From NCBI RefSeq assembly GCF_019733355.1, contig NZ_JAIHLQ010000004.1:124001-188000 (forward strand): a DNA stretch of 64,000 nt. The letters run 5' to 3'. The notes beneath the pieces were generated by a model that saw only the letters and a list, made by a program, of their open reading frames with translations, did no database searches and was not told the origin of the DNA. The first letter of the stretch is position 1, and every line of letters starts with the position of its first letter. A program made the position numbers and the translations under genes. Of the stretch, positions 44,881 to 55,320 are shown in pieces. The DNA comes from Pseudomonas baetica (GTDB lineage Bacteria > Pseudomonadota > Gammaproteobacteria > Pseudomonadales > Pseudomonadaceae).

Positions 44881-47439
44881 TCAACTTAGATCGAGACCCA
44901 ACAGCTTTGCACTTGCCACCGCTTGAGTTCTTCGTTCGACACCCAACTTTCCGTGTATACGCCTGGCATGAGTCTTTACGGTATGTAGCGAAATAAACAG
45001 TTCATCTGCAATCTGTTGATTGGAATAGCCTTTGGCAATCAGTCGTAAAACTTCAAGTTCTCGCTGGCTCAGCACGCCGTAGTTGCTTAATGTCTGCGTG
45101 GCTGCATCTTCAGCGATCTTGTTATTCAGTGCCTGCACCAGGTTCGGCTGGCGCAATTCCAGTTCACGCAACGCCTGGTGCAGGCCGTGATGAGCGACCC
45201 ATTCAAGGCCCAGCTGCAAATAGTGTTGTGCGCCGGCCTGATCGCACTGCAGAAAGGCAACTTCGGCCAACGCCAGGAGCAAGTCAGTTTCGAGGGCGAC
45301 CATTCTGCACTGCTTCGCGTCCGCCAATAACTGCTGAAGGCGGATGATCGGATTATTGGCGATGCGCAGACCTGTTTGCGCCAGGATCAGCAGGTATTCA
45401 ACCCGTGGAATCAACTCGATGGTCGCCGGCGGTGCCTGCAATGCACCGGCCCCTTGATAGTGACGCAGCAGACGCGCCATCGCCTCGTTGGCCAGTTCGG
45501 CACGCCCTTGCTGAAGCCACAACAGACTGCTGATCTGCAACAACACCCCACGATAGACAGTCTCCGGAATCTGCCGCTGCTGCATCAGCCGCTGTGCATC
45601 GCGCAACCAGACAAATGCACCTTCAAAATCCGCCTGATTGGCCGCCAGTTGTGCCTGCCCCAGATAGCCATACAAGACCCGCTTGTCATGGTTACGCTTG
45701 CAATCGTCGAGGCCGGACTGAAAAAAAACGGCCGCCAGGGCATCCTGCCCCTGACTGAGGGCCAGACGCCCCCGACGCAGTGCAATCCTGCCCAATAGCG
45801 GCGTCGGTCGATCCGATCGTCTGCCGAGCAGAGCGTGCACTCCGGCCAACAGACATTCGGCCCGCGCCGCCGCGCCACGCTGCTCCAGTATTTGTGCATG
45901 ATCGAGTTCAAGCAGCGCCTCGAAAACCAGCGAGTTTTGCGCCCGCGCCAGACACAGCGCCTGCCGATTGTGGGCGTAGGCCACATCCAGTTCCCCTCTC
46001 AAGAGCGCCTGTTGCGTCACCCCCGACAAACACATCACCCGCGCCATCCAGTGGTCGTCGTCGAGCGAATCCAGCGCCTCGGAAAAATGACTCTGAGCGC
46101 AAGTCATCTGCCCTTCCAGATGCAGCAGCCAGCCATTCAAGGTTTGCCAGCGCGCAATCAGTTGTCGTTCCAGCGCCGCCGAAGGTTGCGGCATGAACCT
46201 CGCCAGGTGCGCGATGCACTGCGTGGCCTGTTCGAACCGGCCGGCAAACAACAGCGCTGCGCTGATCAGCCCGACCAACTGCGGTGATCCCAAGGTCAAT
46301 CCTTCGCCCTGAGATTCATGCAGGCGCAACAACAGCACCACAGTTTGCTCTTCAAAAAGATGCTCGAAGTTGAAATGCTGCAACAGGCTCACTGCCGTTT
46401 CGAATTCCTCGGCAAGCAACGCCTGCTCGAAAGCCGAACGCCAATCCCCGGTAGCGGCGAACCATTGGCAGGCCCGACGATGCCATGAACGGGACGCGGG
46501 CCAATGTTCATCGCGCATCACCTGCGCCAAAGGCGCGAAGATCTGTAGCCACTGCGACGATTCATTCCATGGCTCGATAAAGCAACCCAGCGTTTGCAGC
46601 GTTCGCAGGTAATCAGCCCCCTCACCGGCACCGAACAAGTGCTCACACAGTTCAGCGTTGAAACGCGGCAGATTCGCCAGTACCCGCCAGACTTCCGCCA
46701 GCTCCGGCGTCAAACCGCTGAACAGTTCGTGCTGCAGATAATCAAGCAAGGTTTCCACACGTTGCTGCGGTTGGGTGCTTTGCGACCAGTCGCATTTTTG
46801 CAGCAACGTCATTCGCACTCCGGCGCACCAGCCACCGGTGCGATGAACAATCCGTCCAGCCACATTGGCGGCCTGCTCGGCTGACAAATGTTTCAGTGCC
46901 TGGGCGATCTCGTCCTGGGTCAGCGCCAGCGTCGGGCTTTCGCATTCATACAATTCGTCGTCCAGCAGCAACCGCGGCCAGTTGCATTGCGGACGCCGGC
47001 GAGTGCCGATCCACCAGGTTAATGCCGGGCTGCTGATTGTCAGCAAACGGTCGAGCAAGGCATCAAGCGACGGATCCGGCAGACGGCAGTAATCGTCAAT
47101 GAATAGCCAGGTCGGTGTCGCCCAGTGAGCCAATGCCGCGATCAAGCCTGACTCGTCTGTTTCGGCCAGTCCCAGCACCTGCGTCAGTCGCCGGCACAAT
47201 TCGCCGGTACCGAGTTGCGCCCCGGCCAGCGGCAACCACAACACCGCATGGGCAGTGGGTGCCTGAAGCAGGCATTCGGTAAGCAGCGCGCTTTTGCCAC
47301 TGCCGGCGGGCGCACAAATGAGCCTGACCCGCGCCATCGACTCAAGCAGTGGTTCGCTCAATCGCAAGCGTGGCTGGTGATGGGAAGACAGTCTGGGCAG
47401 GAAACCGGGGCGATCCAGACACGGCGTCATGGCGGTCAT
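44881..47439 (-). CDS. MalT/AlkS-type LuxR family ATP-dependent activator
   Basis: 852 residues from ATG 47439 ([17 protein letters not shown]). Walker A is [14 protein letters not shown] (about 42-55), Walker B is [11 protein letters not shown], followed by a large helical repeat sensor region. The C-terminal LuxR helix-turn-helix is [20 protein letters not shown] with [20 protein letters not shown]. Such proteins bind ATP and an inducer and then activate nearby operons. Likely targets are the DUF1302/DUF1329 genes just upstream, which share its direction, or the toxin-like gene downstream. Confidence 0.88.
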   Translation of the reverse strand: MTAMTPCLDRPGFLPRLSSHHQPRLRLSEPLLESMARVRLICAPAGSGKSALLTECLLQAPTAHAVLWLPLAGAQLGTGELCRRLTQVLGLAETDESGLIAALAHWATPTWLFIDDYCRLPDPSLDALLDRLLTISSPALTWWIGTRRRPQCNWPRLLLDDELYECESPTLALTQDEIAQALKHLSAEQAANVAGRIVHRTGGWCAGVRMTLLQKCDWSQSTQPQQRVETLLDYLQHELFSGLTPELAEVWRVLANLPRFNAELCEHLFGAGEGADYLRTLQTLGCFIEPWNESSQWLQIFAPLAQVMRDEHWPASRSWHRRACQWFAATGDWRSAFEQALLAEEFETAVSLLQHFNFEHLFEEQTVVLLLRLHESQGEGLTLGSPQLVGLISAALLFAGRFEQATQCIAHLARFMPQPSAALERQLIARWQTLNGWLLHLEGQMTCAQSHFSEALDSLDDDHWMARVMCLSGVTQQALLRGELDVAYAHNRQALCLARAQNSLVFEALLELDHAQILEQRGAAARAECLLAGVHALLGRRSDRPTPLLGRIALRRGRLALSQGQDALAAVFFQSGLDDCKRNHDKRVLYGYLGQAQLAANQADFEGAFVWLRDAQRLMQQRQIPETVYRGVLLQISSLLWLQQGRAELANEAMARLLRHYQGAGALQAPPATIELIPRVEYLLILAQTGLRIANNPIIRLQQLLADAKQCRMVALETDLLLALAEVAFLQCDQAGAQHYLQLGLEWVAHHGLHQALRELELRQPNLVQALNNKIAEDAATQTLSNYGVLSQRELEVLRLIAKGYSNQQIADELFISLHTVKTHARRIHGKLGVERRTQAVASAKLLGLDLS

Positions 47440-47527
47440 CGGGTGAGCCTTCTTATTGTTTTGCAGCCACCCTAGCCCTCTGCTGTCAGCTTGTTGATAA
47501 ATATTCAGCGCGCTGATTGGCAGCCAT

Positions 47528-47556
47528 AAAAAAGGCGACCGCGCGGTCGCCTTTTG
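47528..47556 (-). terminator. Terminator after the DUF1329 gene
   Basis: AAAAGGCGACCGC and GCGGTCGCCTTTT form a 26-bp palindrome with T-runs on both ends. It separates the DUF1302-DUF1329 operon from the LuxR-type gene. Confidence 0.88.
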
Positions 47557-47578
47557 TACAGCCGTTGTATCCCAAACG

Positions 47579-48946
47579 TTACCGCACACCCGCTGCGCGC
47601 AGGGCCGATGGCGTGTAGTCGGCAGCCTTGGCTTCGAAGCCGAATTCGAAACTGTGCTTTTCTTCGTTCTTCATCCCCAAGGCAATGTACCGGCCGGCAA
47701 TGATGTCGTAGAGCGCTTCCAGGGTGTAGGCCTGTGCCTGGTGATCGTAGTAGTACTGAGCGTGCCCTTCGGCGACGCGCCACAGTTGGCCGCGACCGTC
47801 GTAGTGATCGACCAGCGCTACCTGCCAACTGTCCTCATCGATGTACATGTGACGCTTGGCGTAAATGTGCCGCTCGTTCGGTTTGACCGTACCGATCACC
47901 TCCCACACGCGATGCAGTTCATAGCGGGTCAGATCCTGATTGATGTGGCCTGCCTTGACGATGTCGTCGTACTTGAGTTTCGGCGAATCGAGTTTGTAGC
48001 TGTTGTACGGAATGTACATTTCCTTCTTGCCGACCAGTTTCCAGTCATAACGATCCGGAGCGCCGGAGAACATGTCGAAGTTGTCGGAGGTGCGCAGACC
48101 GTCCGCGGCGGTGCCCGGGCCGTCATAGGCCACTTGCGGCGCGCGGCGTACCCGGCGCTGGCCGGCGTTATAGACCCACGCCAGACGCGGTTCCTTCACC
48201 TGATCGAGCGTCTCGTGAACCAGCAGCACGTTGCCGGCCAGACGTGCCGGCGCGGTGACTGACTGCTTGAAAAAGGTCAGGACGTTGGCGGCTTTTTCCG
48301 GGTCGAGATCTTTCATCAGTTGCGGCACGGCGATCTCTTCTTCGAAGCGGATCGGCGTGTAGCTGCCGTTGGTTTGTGGTGTGACCTGAGTGATGATCCG
48401 ACGCAGATTCCCGCCGTGGTAACGGGTGATGTGGTTCCACAACACTTCAACGCCGTTCTTCGGAATCGGGAAGGCGTAGTAGCGGTTGCCGGTGAAATTG
48501 GCCAGGCCGTTGCCGTCATTGATCGTGGTCACGTTCAGCGCACTGCGTTTGGCTGACTCATAGATCTCAGGCGGCACGGCGACGGTGCGGTGGGTCGGGT
48601 AAACCGGGATCTTGTAGGTTTGCGGGTAGCGTTTGAACATCGCCACCTGACCGTCGGAGAGTTTGTCCTTGTACTGGTCGACATTGGCGGCGGTGATGGT
48701 GAACAACGGTTTTTCATTGGCGAACGGGTCGGCCAGGAACCCTTTGCTGTCGACCGCCCCGGCGTTTTTCGGGATGCCACCGGTCCATGCCGGAATCGAG
48801 CCATCGGCGTTACCGGCCTTCTCGGCGCCCAGCGGCGTGAGGCTGGTGCCAAGCTTGTTGGCTTCTTGCGGTGACACTGCCGCCATCACGTTGGCCGTCA
48901 GCAGGCTCAGGGCCAGGACACCACATTGCAGAATCATTTTGCGCAT
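47579..48946 (-). CDS. DUF1329 periplasmic/outer-membrane protein
   Basis: 455 residues from ATG 48946 ([20 protein letters not shown]); GAGAAGG lies 9 bases upstream, which favours this over an ATG three codons earlier. Signal peptide ends near AVMAAV. The family features are present ([19 protein letters not shown] near the start; [19 protein letters not shown] near the end). DUF1329 proteins resemble LolB/LolA-like lipid carriers and are nearly always paired with DUF1302. They are linked to uptake or export of lipid-like compounds; the reaction is unknown. Confidence 0.88.
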   Translation of the reverse strand: MRKMILQCGVLALSLLTANVMAAVSPQEANKLGTSLTPLGAEKAGNADGSIPAWTGGIPKNAGAVDSKGFLADPFANEKPLFTITAANVDQYKDKLSDGQVAMFKRYPQTYKIPVYPTHRTVAVPPEIYESAKRSALNVTTINDGNGLANFTGNRYYAFPIPKNGVEVLWNHITRYHGGNLRRIITQVTPQTNGSYTPIRFEEEIAVPQLMKDLDPEKAANVLTFFKQSVTAPARLAGNVLLVHETLDQVKEPRLAWVYNAGQRRVRRAPQVAYDGPGTAADGLRTSDNFDMFSGAPDRYDWKLVGKKEMYIPYNSYKLDSPKLKYDDIVKAGHINQDLTRYELHRVWEVIGTVKPNERHIYAKRHMYIDEDSWQVALVDHYDGRGQLWRVAEGHAQYYYDHQAQAYTLEALYDIIAGRYIALGMKNEEKHSFEFGFEAKAADYTPSALRAAGVR

Positions 48947-48969
48947 TGCATTCATCCTTCTCGGGCAGA

Positions 48970-50763
48970 TCAGAAGTTCACGCCGAAGCTCAGGGCGACG
49001 AAGTCACGGTCTTCGAGGACGTTGTAATCGCCACCAAAGAAGTCGGTGTAACTGAGGCTCGCGGTGTAGGTGTTGCGGTAGTCGGCATCGACGCCGACGC
49101 TGATCGCTTTGGCGCCTTCGTTGAACAGGCCATTGGGGCCGTAACCGGCGACGTCATGCGACCACGACAGGTTCGGCTTGAGGTTGACCCCGCCAATCAC
49201 GTTGGCGTAGTCGAGAATCGCCCGGGCGCGGTAGCCCCACGAAGTCGACGTGACGAAGCCATCGGTGTCGCCGCCGAAACCGTATTGGCCGTAGACCGAG
49301 TCGCGGCCGTAACGCAGCTTGCTGCGCGACTCCAGACCGCCGACCCGCACCACCGCCGCTTCACCGACGACGGTCAGGCGCTGGGCACCTAATACCTGAT
49401 CAAAGAAGTGCGTGAGGGTGCTTTGGATCTGGGTGATTTCCTTGCGGCGATACCCCTTGTTGTCAGCACCGGGCGAAGTCGACAGTGGCGAAGCAGCGCC
49501 CCCGGCAATCGGGTTGAGCAACGCCAAGGTCAGGTCGTTGGTGTTGACCTGCACCGGAGCGTTTGGCCGGTAGCTGATCTCGCCGGTCCACGCGGTGCCG
49601 GTGGGCAGTGTGGTAGAGAAACTGGCGCCGTACAGACGAATGTCTTCCGGGTATTGGAGGTAATACTGACCGCGTCCCAGCATCACGCTTTGCGCCAGTC
49701 CCGAGCCGCTGCCGGGGGCCAGACCATTGGCGATGCCGACCATGCCCGGCAACGCGGCAAGCGTCGAACGCCCGGCCGTGGTGGTGCCCACCGTCGGTGT
49801 GCGGCTGTGGTAGTTCATGAAATAGAGGCCGTATTCGGTGTCGTCGCCGAGCCAGCGCAACGCCGTGCCCCACTGCCCGGAATCCCTTGCATCGCGATCG
49901 CCGCCCCGGGGCACCACGACGCCTTCGCGAGTCACCTCAATGCCCTGACCGAAGGCCTTGGTCAACGGCACAAACGGCGCAATCGCGGGGCTGCCGACGG
50001 TATACCCGTTGTTGCAACCGTCCGCCGCCACATCGACGCCGAAGAACGTACCGCAGTTGTCGAGAACGGTCTGGTCCCATTCCAGTTGGTAGAAACCTTC
50101 GACAGAGAGCTTGTCCGTCAGGCTTTGCGAGCCGAACAGCATGTTCACCGGGATCAGACCTTCCTTGATCTCGGCGCCAGGACGACGGAACGCCGACACG
50201 TCGATCGGGTTGATGCTGTTGATCGAGTTGCCGATAAAGGTACTTTCGCCCCAGCTCACCACTTGCTTGCCGGCACGCACGGTGCCCGGCAAGTCAGCGA
50301 TGGAGTAGTTGTGATAGACGAACGCATCGAGAATCTGCGCGCCGGAAGACTTGGCGCCCTCCTTGCGCCCCTTGTCGCTGATCTGTTTGAACTCGCGGTC
50401 TTCATCCTTGAGTTCGAAGTCGTACCAGTATTTGCCACGCACAAACACCCCGGTGTCGCCGTACTTCAGTTCGAGGTCGTGAATGCCTTTGAAGATTTTC
50501 GAAAAGGTTTCGCCCTTCTTGAAGTTCAGGCGTCCGTCATCACCCGTCGAAGATTGCCCGGTACCACCGTTGACCGTGCCGACCAGCGACTTGTCAGCAT
50601 CGCGCATGCCCCAGCTCGCACCGACCGACAGTGACGAGTCGAAGGTGCCCTCGATTTCCCCGATGTTGAACGAAACCGCGTGCGCCTGGGCACAGCAGCC
50701 CATAGCCACCGCGGCTGCCAGCGCCTGCGGTGTGAAGATGGCGCGCATTGTTCTTGTTTTCAT
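48970..50763 (-). CDS. DUF1302 outer-membrane barrel protein
   Basis: 597 residues from ATG 50763 (MKTRTMRAIFTPQALAAAVA), behind GGGGAAG. A clear signal peptide ends near AHAVSF. The text alternates like a beta barrel and ends in Phe (LSFGVNF). Conserved DUF1302 text includes KQVVSWGESTFIGNSINSIN. It is probably a channel for a hydrophobic compound, with the DUF1329 gene 23 bases downstream as partner. Regulation may come from palindromes in the 514-base region upstream. Confidence 0.88.
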   Translation of the reverse strand: MKTRTMRAIFTPQALAAAVAMGCCAQAHAVSFNIGEIEGTFDSSLSVGASWGMRDADKSLVGTVNGGTGQSSTGDDGRLNFKKGETFSKIFKGIHDLELKYGDTGVFVRGKYWYDFELKDEDREFKQISDKGRKEGAKSSGAQILDAFVYHNYSIADLPGTVRAGKQVVSWGESTFIGNSINSINPIDVSAFRRPGAEIKEGLIPVNMLFGSQSLTDKLSVEGFYQLEWDQTVLDNCGTFFGVDVAADGCNNGYTVGSPAIAPFVPLTKAFGQGIEVTREGVVVPRGGDRDARDSGQWGTALRWLGDDTEYGLYFMNYHSRTPTVGTTTAGRSTLAALPGMVGIANGLAPGSGSGLAQSVMLGRGQYYLQYPEDIRLYGASFSTTLPTGTAWTGEISYRPNAPVQVNTNDLTLALLNPIAGGAASPLSTSPGADNKGYRRKEITQIQSTLTHFFDQVLGAQRLTVVGEAAVVRVGGLESRSKLRYGRDSVYGQYGFGGDTDGFVTSTSWGYRARAILDYANVIGGVNLKPNLSWSHDVAGYGPNGLFNEGAKAISVGVDADYRNTYTASLSYTDFFGGDYNVLEDRDFVALSFGVNF

Positions 50764-50835
50764 GCGTCTTCCCCGGTGAGTGACAGAAGGCCCCACCCTA
50801 CTGCCGGTTGACCGGGTCGATAAGCGCACCAAGGA

Positions 50836-50977
50836 GGTATTCGCGTTGTCGCTCGAAAGGATGAATACCCTTGCGGGTTAAGGCTTGGCGTCGTCCATGT
50901 GTCGGCTGGATGAAGGATCATCAGTGCCGCGCATGGTGCCGTTGGTGCGGGATGACTGTTACATGCCCCGTAACAGT
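50836..50977 (-). promoter_or_regulatory. Two palindromes upstream of the DUF1302 operon
   Basis: GGTATTC/GAATACC arms lie at 50836-50869 (7 bp, 20-base spacer). A stronger site is ACTGTTAC (50955-50962), 7 bases, GTAACAGT (50970-50977), perfect. Both are upstream of the DUF1302 start and could be operators for the LuxR-type activator or another regulator. The rest of 50764-51183 shows no gene. Confidence 0.55.
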
Positions 50978-51183
50978 TCATGTCCGCAATCGCTATTTTT
51001 CCTACAGACTCAAATCCGTATTCTGAGCGGGCTTTCACGGGACACGCCGCAAAGCACTCGGCCTTGGCGCCTTAACCACTCAAGCCATTGCTGACAGATT
51101 TCAGATCAGCCGAAGGTCTTCGGTTGATCGCCCCGGTGTTCACTGACGTTGATTTGTAGCTCCTTGATCCAACGTCTTACCTT

Positions 51184-51211
51184 GGCCGCTGCGTTTGCAG
51201 CGGCCTTTTTT
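51184..51211 (+). terminator. Strong plus-strand terminator with no gene before it
   Basis: GGCCGCTGC (51184-51192), loop GTTT, GCAGCGGCC (51197-51205), then TTTTTT. Only the plus direction has the T-run. No plus-strand gene lies within several kb upstream, so it may end a small RNA starting in the 50.9-51.1 kb gap. Confidence 0.85.
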
Positions 51212-51277
51212 ATGGGTGACGGGTTTTAGCGGGGAGATGGCAGGGATGACGCAGCCCTGCCGATTGTTGCGCAGGGT

Positions 51278-52189
51278 TCAGAGCGAATATTTCTGCAAAT
51301 TCGCCATCATTTCCTTCAGCGCCTCAATGTTGTCCTTGGGGTGCGCCGCGCCTTCAAAATCGCAAATCTGCTGCCAGTGCGCCGCGACATCGTCCGGCGA
51401 AAATCCAACACGCGGATCAAACCCGGCCCCCAAACTGCGCTCCCACCGCACCTTGCCCATCCAGCCACCACCGACCTCAAACAGCCCGGAAGTCTCCTGG
51501 CACTGTTCACTGGCCAGATACACCACCAACGGACTGACCAGTTCCGGCTTCAGTTGCTCGAATACTTGCGGCGGGATCAGGCCTTCGGTCATGCGCGTGC
51601 CGCCAGTCGGGGCGATGGCGTTGACCAGAATGTTGTTCTTGCGGCCCTCGATGGCAAGGGTGCGTGTCAAGCCGTACAGGCCAAGTTTGGCCATGCCGTA
51701 GTTGGACTGGCCGAAGTTGCCATAGATGCCTGAAGTCGACGCGGTGAAAATCACTCGACCGTAGTTTTGTTCACGCAGGTGCGGCCACGCGGCGCGGGTG
51801 ACTTTGTAGGCGCCTTCGACATGGACGCGGTAAACCAGATCCCAGTCGGCATCGTCCATTTTGTGGAAGGTCTTGTCGCGCAGGATCCCGGCGTTGTTGA
51901 CCACCACGTCGACGCGGCCAAAGACGTCGAGGGCGTTCTGCACCAGTTTGTCGCCGTCAGTGACCGAGTCGTGGTTGGCTTCGGCGATGCCGCCGGCCTC
52001 ACGAATTTCCGCCACCACGCGGTCGGCGGCGCTAGCATTGGCGCCTTCGCCCTGGGTCGAGCCACCGAGGTCATTGACCAGCACTTTGGCGCCCTGTTTG
52101 GCGAACAGCAGTGCATGCGCCCGTCCAAGACCGCCACCGGCTCCGGTGACGATTACGACTTTATCTTCGAAACGCACAGACTCATTCAT
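51278..52189 (-). CDS. SDR, (3R)-hydroxyacyl-CoA dehydrogenase-like (MFE-2 type)
   Basis: 303 residues. Motifs: TGAGGGLGRAHALLFAKQGA, VNDLGGSTQGEG, VNNAGILRDKTFHKM and a YGMAK active site (NYGMAKLGLYGLTRTLAIEG). The pattern, including the long C-terminal part, resembles the dehydrogenase domain of multifunctional enzyme type 2. Substrate may be a 3-hydroxyacyl-CoA. It is the last gene of a set with a hydrolase and a class II aldolase (157-base gap). Confidence 0.85.
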   Translation of the reverse strand: MNESVRFEDKVVIVTGAGGGLGRAHALLFAKQGAKVLVNDLGGSTQGEGANASAADRVVAEIREAGGIAEANHDSVTDGDKLVQNALDVFGRVDVVVNNAGILRDKTFHKMDDADWDLVYRVHVEGAYKVTRAAWPHLREQNYGRVIFTASTSGIYGNFGQSNYGMAKLGLYGLTRTLAIEGRKNNILVNAIAPTGGTRMTEGLIPPQVFEQLKPELVSPLVVYLASEQCQETSGLFEVGGGWMGKVRWERSLGAGFDPRVGFSPDDVAAHWQQICDFEGAAHPKDNIEALKEMMANLQKYSL

Positions 52190-52346
52190 CAGGGCAACTC
52201 CAGCAGGCCAAAGGACAGAGAGCCCGAGTGTCAGGCACGGGGCTTTGGGTCACAACGAACACGGCTGAGGCTGAATGGTGCGCGATAAGGTGAGGGGATG
52301 ATGCCAAGCAAGATCAATAGATCGCTGGCGGCGATCCATTGATCTT

Positions 52347-53249
52347 TCAGGAGCACGCCACTTTGCGCGGCGGCAGCACCAAACGGTCGCGGAACGCCAG
52401 GTAATGCGTGAGCACCTGCACCGGCGCTTCGGTCTGCGGATAGTGACCAATACCCGGCAACAGCACGGTGTCCGCGTCTGCAATCAACTCCCGGTACCGC
52501 TCGACCATGTGCGCACCGGAGATCGGATCGACTTCGCCATCGATCACCCGCAACGGGATTTCGCCACGCTGCATGGCCGCCACCCAACGGTCGCGCTGCA
52601 CGCGACGCTCGGGGATGTAGCCAATCAGCTTGTGCATGATGCGCGGGCCTTGATGGGTGTCGATCAGACTCCAGAAATCATCCAGTTCGCTCTCGCTTGG
52701 CCGGGTCTGCGGGCCGAAAATCTGTCCGAAACTTTTCACCAGCGCGTCTCGGGTGAAAGCGCGACCGATCATCCAGCCTAAAGGGCTGAGCAGCAGTTTT
52801 TGCATCAACACCGGGCGGTGGGTTTCCGGGAACAGTCCACCGTTGAGGAACACGCAACTGGCGACCTTGATGTGCGCCTCGTAATGCCGGGCGAGCAGTT
52901 CCTGCGCGACGCTGTCGCCATAGTCATGAGCGAGGAGGTGTACCGGCTGCTCGACCTGCAGATGCGCGAGCAACGCCTGTTGCAGATCGGCTTGTTCCAG
53001 CAGGCTATAGCGGTGATTGACCGGTTTGGCCGAGTCGCCGAAACCGAGCATGTCACAGGCGATCACGCGATACCGTTGAGCCAGTGGCTGCCACAGGTAA
53101 TGCCAATCCCAACTGGCGGTCGGGAAACCATGGATCAGCAGCAGCGGCTCACCCTGCCCCGCCGTCCAGTAACGGATCGACTGACCACCAAAAACAAAGG
53201 TCTGGCTGCGCTTGCGCCAGACACACAACGGAATCTCGGCAAGAGGCAT
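52347..53249 (-). CDS. Alpha/beta hydrolase with Asp nucleophile (MEST/haloalkane dehalogenase-like)
   Basis: 300 residues. Oxyanion loop LIHGFPTASWDWHYL, nucleophile elbow LAHDYGDSVAQ with Asp (near residue 107) in place of Ser, a catalytic acid candidate in VIDGEVDPISGAH and His in LPGIGHYPQTEAP. An Asp nucleophile is used by epoxide hydrolases and haloalkane dehalogenases. The text as a whole is closest to the MEST-like group, whose substrate is not known. It shares one base with the aldolase stop (TGATG), so translation is coupled. Confidence 0.85.
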   Translation of the reverse strand: MPLAEIPLCVWRKRSQTFVFGGQSIRYWTAGQGEPLLLIHGFPTASWDWHYLWQPLAQRYRVIACDMLGFGDSAKPVNHRYSLLEQADLQQALLAHLQVEQPVHLLAHDYGDSVAQELLARHYEAHIKVASCVFLNGGLFPETHRPVLMQKLLLSPLGWMIGRAFTRDALVKSFGQIFGPQTRPSESELDDFWSLIDTHQGPRIMHKLIGYIPERRVQRDRWVAAMQRGEIPLRVIDGEVDPISGAHMVERYRELIADADTVLLPGIGHYPQTEAPVQVLTHYLAFRDRLVLPPRKVACS

Positions 53250-54064
53250 CAGAGTTGATATCCAGGGTTCTGTTTATCGAGTTTGCGCAGCAATGCCGGC
53301 CACGCCAGCGCGCCGCCCATGCCTTGAGCACTTTTGGTGACGCCGGCGATCATCGCTTTGGCGCCCGCCAGAACCTGCGGTTCGATGGCAATGAGTTCAG
53401 CGCCGCCGGTCTGCGCCATCACCTGAATGTCGCAGGCACGCTGGAAGGTGAACATCATCAGAAAAGTGTCAGCGATAGTGCCACCACAGGTCAGCAGACC
53501 GTGGTTGTGCAGCATGAGGAAATGGTTATCGCCGAGGTCGGCCTGCAAGCGCGCCTTCTCCTCGTGATTGAGGGCCACGCCTTCATAGGCGTGATAAGCG
53601 AGGCTGGACAGGACAAACAGCGATTGCTGACTGATTGGCAGCACACCCTGCTTTTGCGCCGACACCGCAACCCCCGAGGCCGTGTGCGTATGCAGCACGC
53701 AAACCACATCGTGTCGAACTTCGTGCACGGCGCTGTGGATGGTGTAACCGGCGGGGTTGATTTCGTAAGGACTGTCCATGAGTTTGTTGCCGGCCTGATC
53801 GACTTTCACCAGGCTTGATGCGGTGATCTCGTGGAACATCAGGCCAAACGGATTGATCAGGAAATCTTCGGTGCCCGGCACCTTGGCCGAAATGTGCGTG
53901 AAGATCAGATCATCCCAGCCATGCAGCGCGACCAGACGATAGCAGGCGGCGAGATCGACTCGGGTCTGCCATTCCGCAGCGCTGACCTGATCTTTGACAT
54001 TTAGGGACGATTGGACGGGGGCTACGCTCACTGTATGCACCTCTGCGTTCTTATTGTTCTGCAC
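53249..54064 (-). CDS. Class II aldolase/adducin-family protein
   Basis: 271 residues. The zinc-site and active-site features are present: FTHISAKVPGTEDFLINPFG, the metal His pair in VLHTHTASGVAVSAQKQG and the third His in FLMLHNHGLLTCG. Family members cleave or decarboxylate hydroxy-acids, but many of this longer type have no known substrate. It is first in a three-gene operon with the hydrolase and the SDR, suggesting breakdown of a carbonyl or acyl compound. Confidence 0.87.
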   Translation of the reverse strand: MQNNKNAEVHTVSVAPVQSSLNVKDQVSAAEWQTRVDLAACYRLVALHGWDDLIFTHISAKVPGTEDFLINPFGLMFHEITASSLVKVDQAGNKLMDSPYEINPAGYTIHSAVHEVRHDVVCVLHTHTASGVAVSAQKQGVLPISQQSLFVLSSLAYHAYEGVALNHEEKARLQADLGDNHFLMLHNHGLLTCGGTIADTFLMMFTFQRACDIQVMAQTGGAELIAIEPQVLAGAKAMIAGVTKSAQGMGGALAWPALLRKLDKQNPGYQL

Positions 54065-54162
54065 GTGTGAGCAGTCTAGTCAGGCGCAGGCCATCGCGTA
54101 GTTGCATTGGCAGCCAGCTTGATGACTGAACGAGTCAGCCCGGCAAACAGCTTGGATCCGTG

Positions 54163-54849
54163 TCAAAGCAACGACGCCAACAAAGGGGCCGCGAACAGAT
54201 TGAGCAACCCGGTGAGGACCATCACCAGCCCCGCCACCGAGCCCTCCTCACCGCCCACTTCATGGGCGCGGCTGACACCGGCGCCATGGGCACCGACACC
54301 GAACAGGGCGCCACGGGCCAAGGCACTGCGCACTGGCAACCACTTCAAAAGAACGCCGCCGAGCATCGCGCCAAACACCCCGGTAAACATCACGAACACC
54401 GCCGTCAATTCCGGTACGCCGCCGAGATCATGAGCCAGCGGCATGGCGAATGGCGTGGTGATCGAGCGCGGCACCAGCGACATCGTCACCGAACTGTCCA
54501 GTGCCAGGGCCTTGGCCAGTCCGAACGAGGTGGCGATTGATGCCGTGCTGCCGGCAACCATGCCGAGCATCAATGCAGGCCAGTGCCGCATCAACAGATG
54601 CCGCTGCTGCCAGATCGGCACGGCGAAGGCGACTGTCACCGGGCCGAGCACCCGCATCAACCAATGGGTGTTGCTGGAATACTCGGCGTAAGCGGTGTGC
54701 AGCGGCACGGCCAGCGCCAACAACAGCGTTGGCACCAGAATCAGCGGCGACAGCAGGTAACGGCCGGTGCGCCGATAAATCCAGCGGCTGAACAGGTACG
54801 CCAGCAGGGTGAATGCGAGCCAGAACACTGGCATCAGTTCAAGCTTCAT
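54163..54849 (-). CDS. LrgB/CidB family membrane protein
   Basis: 228 residues, about seven membrane helices. The conserved SVTMSLVPRSITTPFAMPLA and VRSALARGALFGVGAHGAGV mark the LrgB family. It acts with LrgA/CidA in holin-like control of cell wall turnover and lysis, or in pyruvate/metabolite transport in some bacteria. It starts 11 bases before the LrgA stop. Confidence 0.93.
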   Translation of the reverse strand: MKLELMPVFWLAFTLLAYLFSRWIYRRTGRYLLSPLILVPTLLLALAVPLHTAYAEYSSNTHWLMRVLGPVTVAFAVPIWQQRHLLMRHWPALMLGMVAGSTASIATSFGLAKALALDSSVTMSLVPRSITTPFAMPLAHDLGGVPELTAVFVMFTGVFGAMLGGVLLKWLPVRSALARGALFGVGAHGAGVSRAHEVGGEEGSVAGLVMVLTGLLNLFAAPLLASLL

Positions 54850-55225
54850 GGGACCGCCTCAGGCGCACGGCCCATTCAACGGTGAACGCCGTCACCAGCA
54901 TGACCATCAACGTGCTGGCGGCGATCACCAACAGAATCCGCCAACCGTCATTGCGCAGCAGCGCACCATAATCAAGCAGGCTCATCAGCGCCGGGATGAA
55001 GAACAGCAGCATCTCCGCCATCAGCAGCCCCGCGCCTAACTGCAATGACTTCGGTTTGACCCAGCCAAAGGCGAACGCCAGCAGCAACAGCGCCATGCCG
55101 ATCACGCCACCGGGAATCGGCCACGCCAGCCAAGCGGCGAGTTGGCAGCCAAGCAAGTAGAGACCGAGTAACACGGCCAGTTCGGCACTAAGACGGGAGA
55201 GATACTTTAAGGGTGCGGCGTTCAT
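54839..55225 (-). CDS. LrgA/CidA family holin-like protein
   Basis: 128 residues with four helices. LAWPIPGGVIGMALLLLAFA and LLMAEMLLFFIPALMSLLDY are the family marks. Size and topology are holin-like. It precedes and overlaps lrgB. The divergent LysR gene 95 bases upstream is the likely CidR-like regulator. Confidence 0.92.
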   Translation of the reverse strand: MNAAPLKYLSRLSAELAVLLGLYLLGCQLAAWLAWPIPGGVIGMALLLLAFAFGWVKPKSLQLGAGLLMAEMLLFFIPALMSLLDYGALLRNDGWRILLVIAASTLMVMLVTAFTVEWAVRLRRSHEA

Positions 55226-55320
55226 GGTTTTGCTCCTGACAGGGGCTTATTTTACGAACCGAGCCCCCATCCCAGAAGCGAATTGTTAGACTCGAAGCCA
55301 TTCCAAAAAGGAATCAGGCC

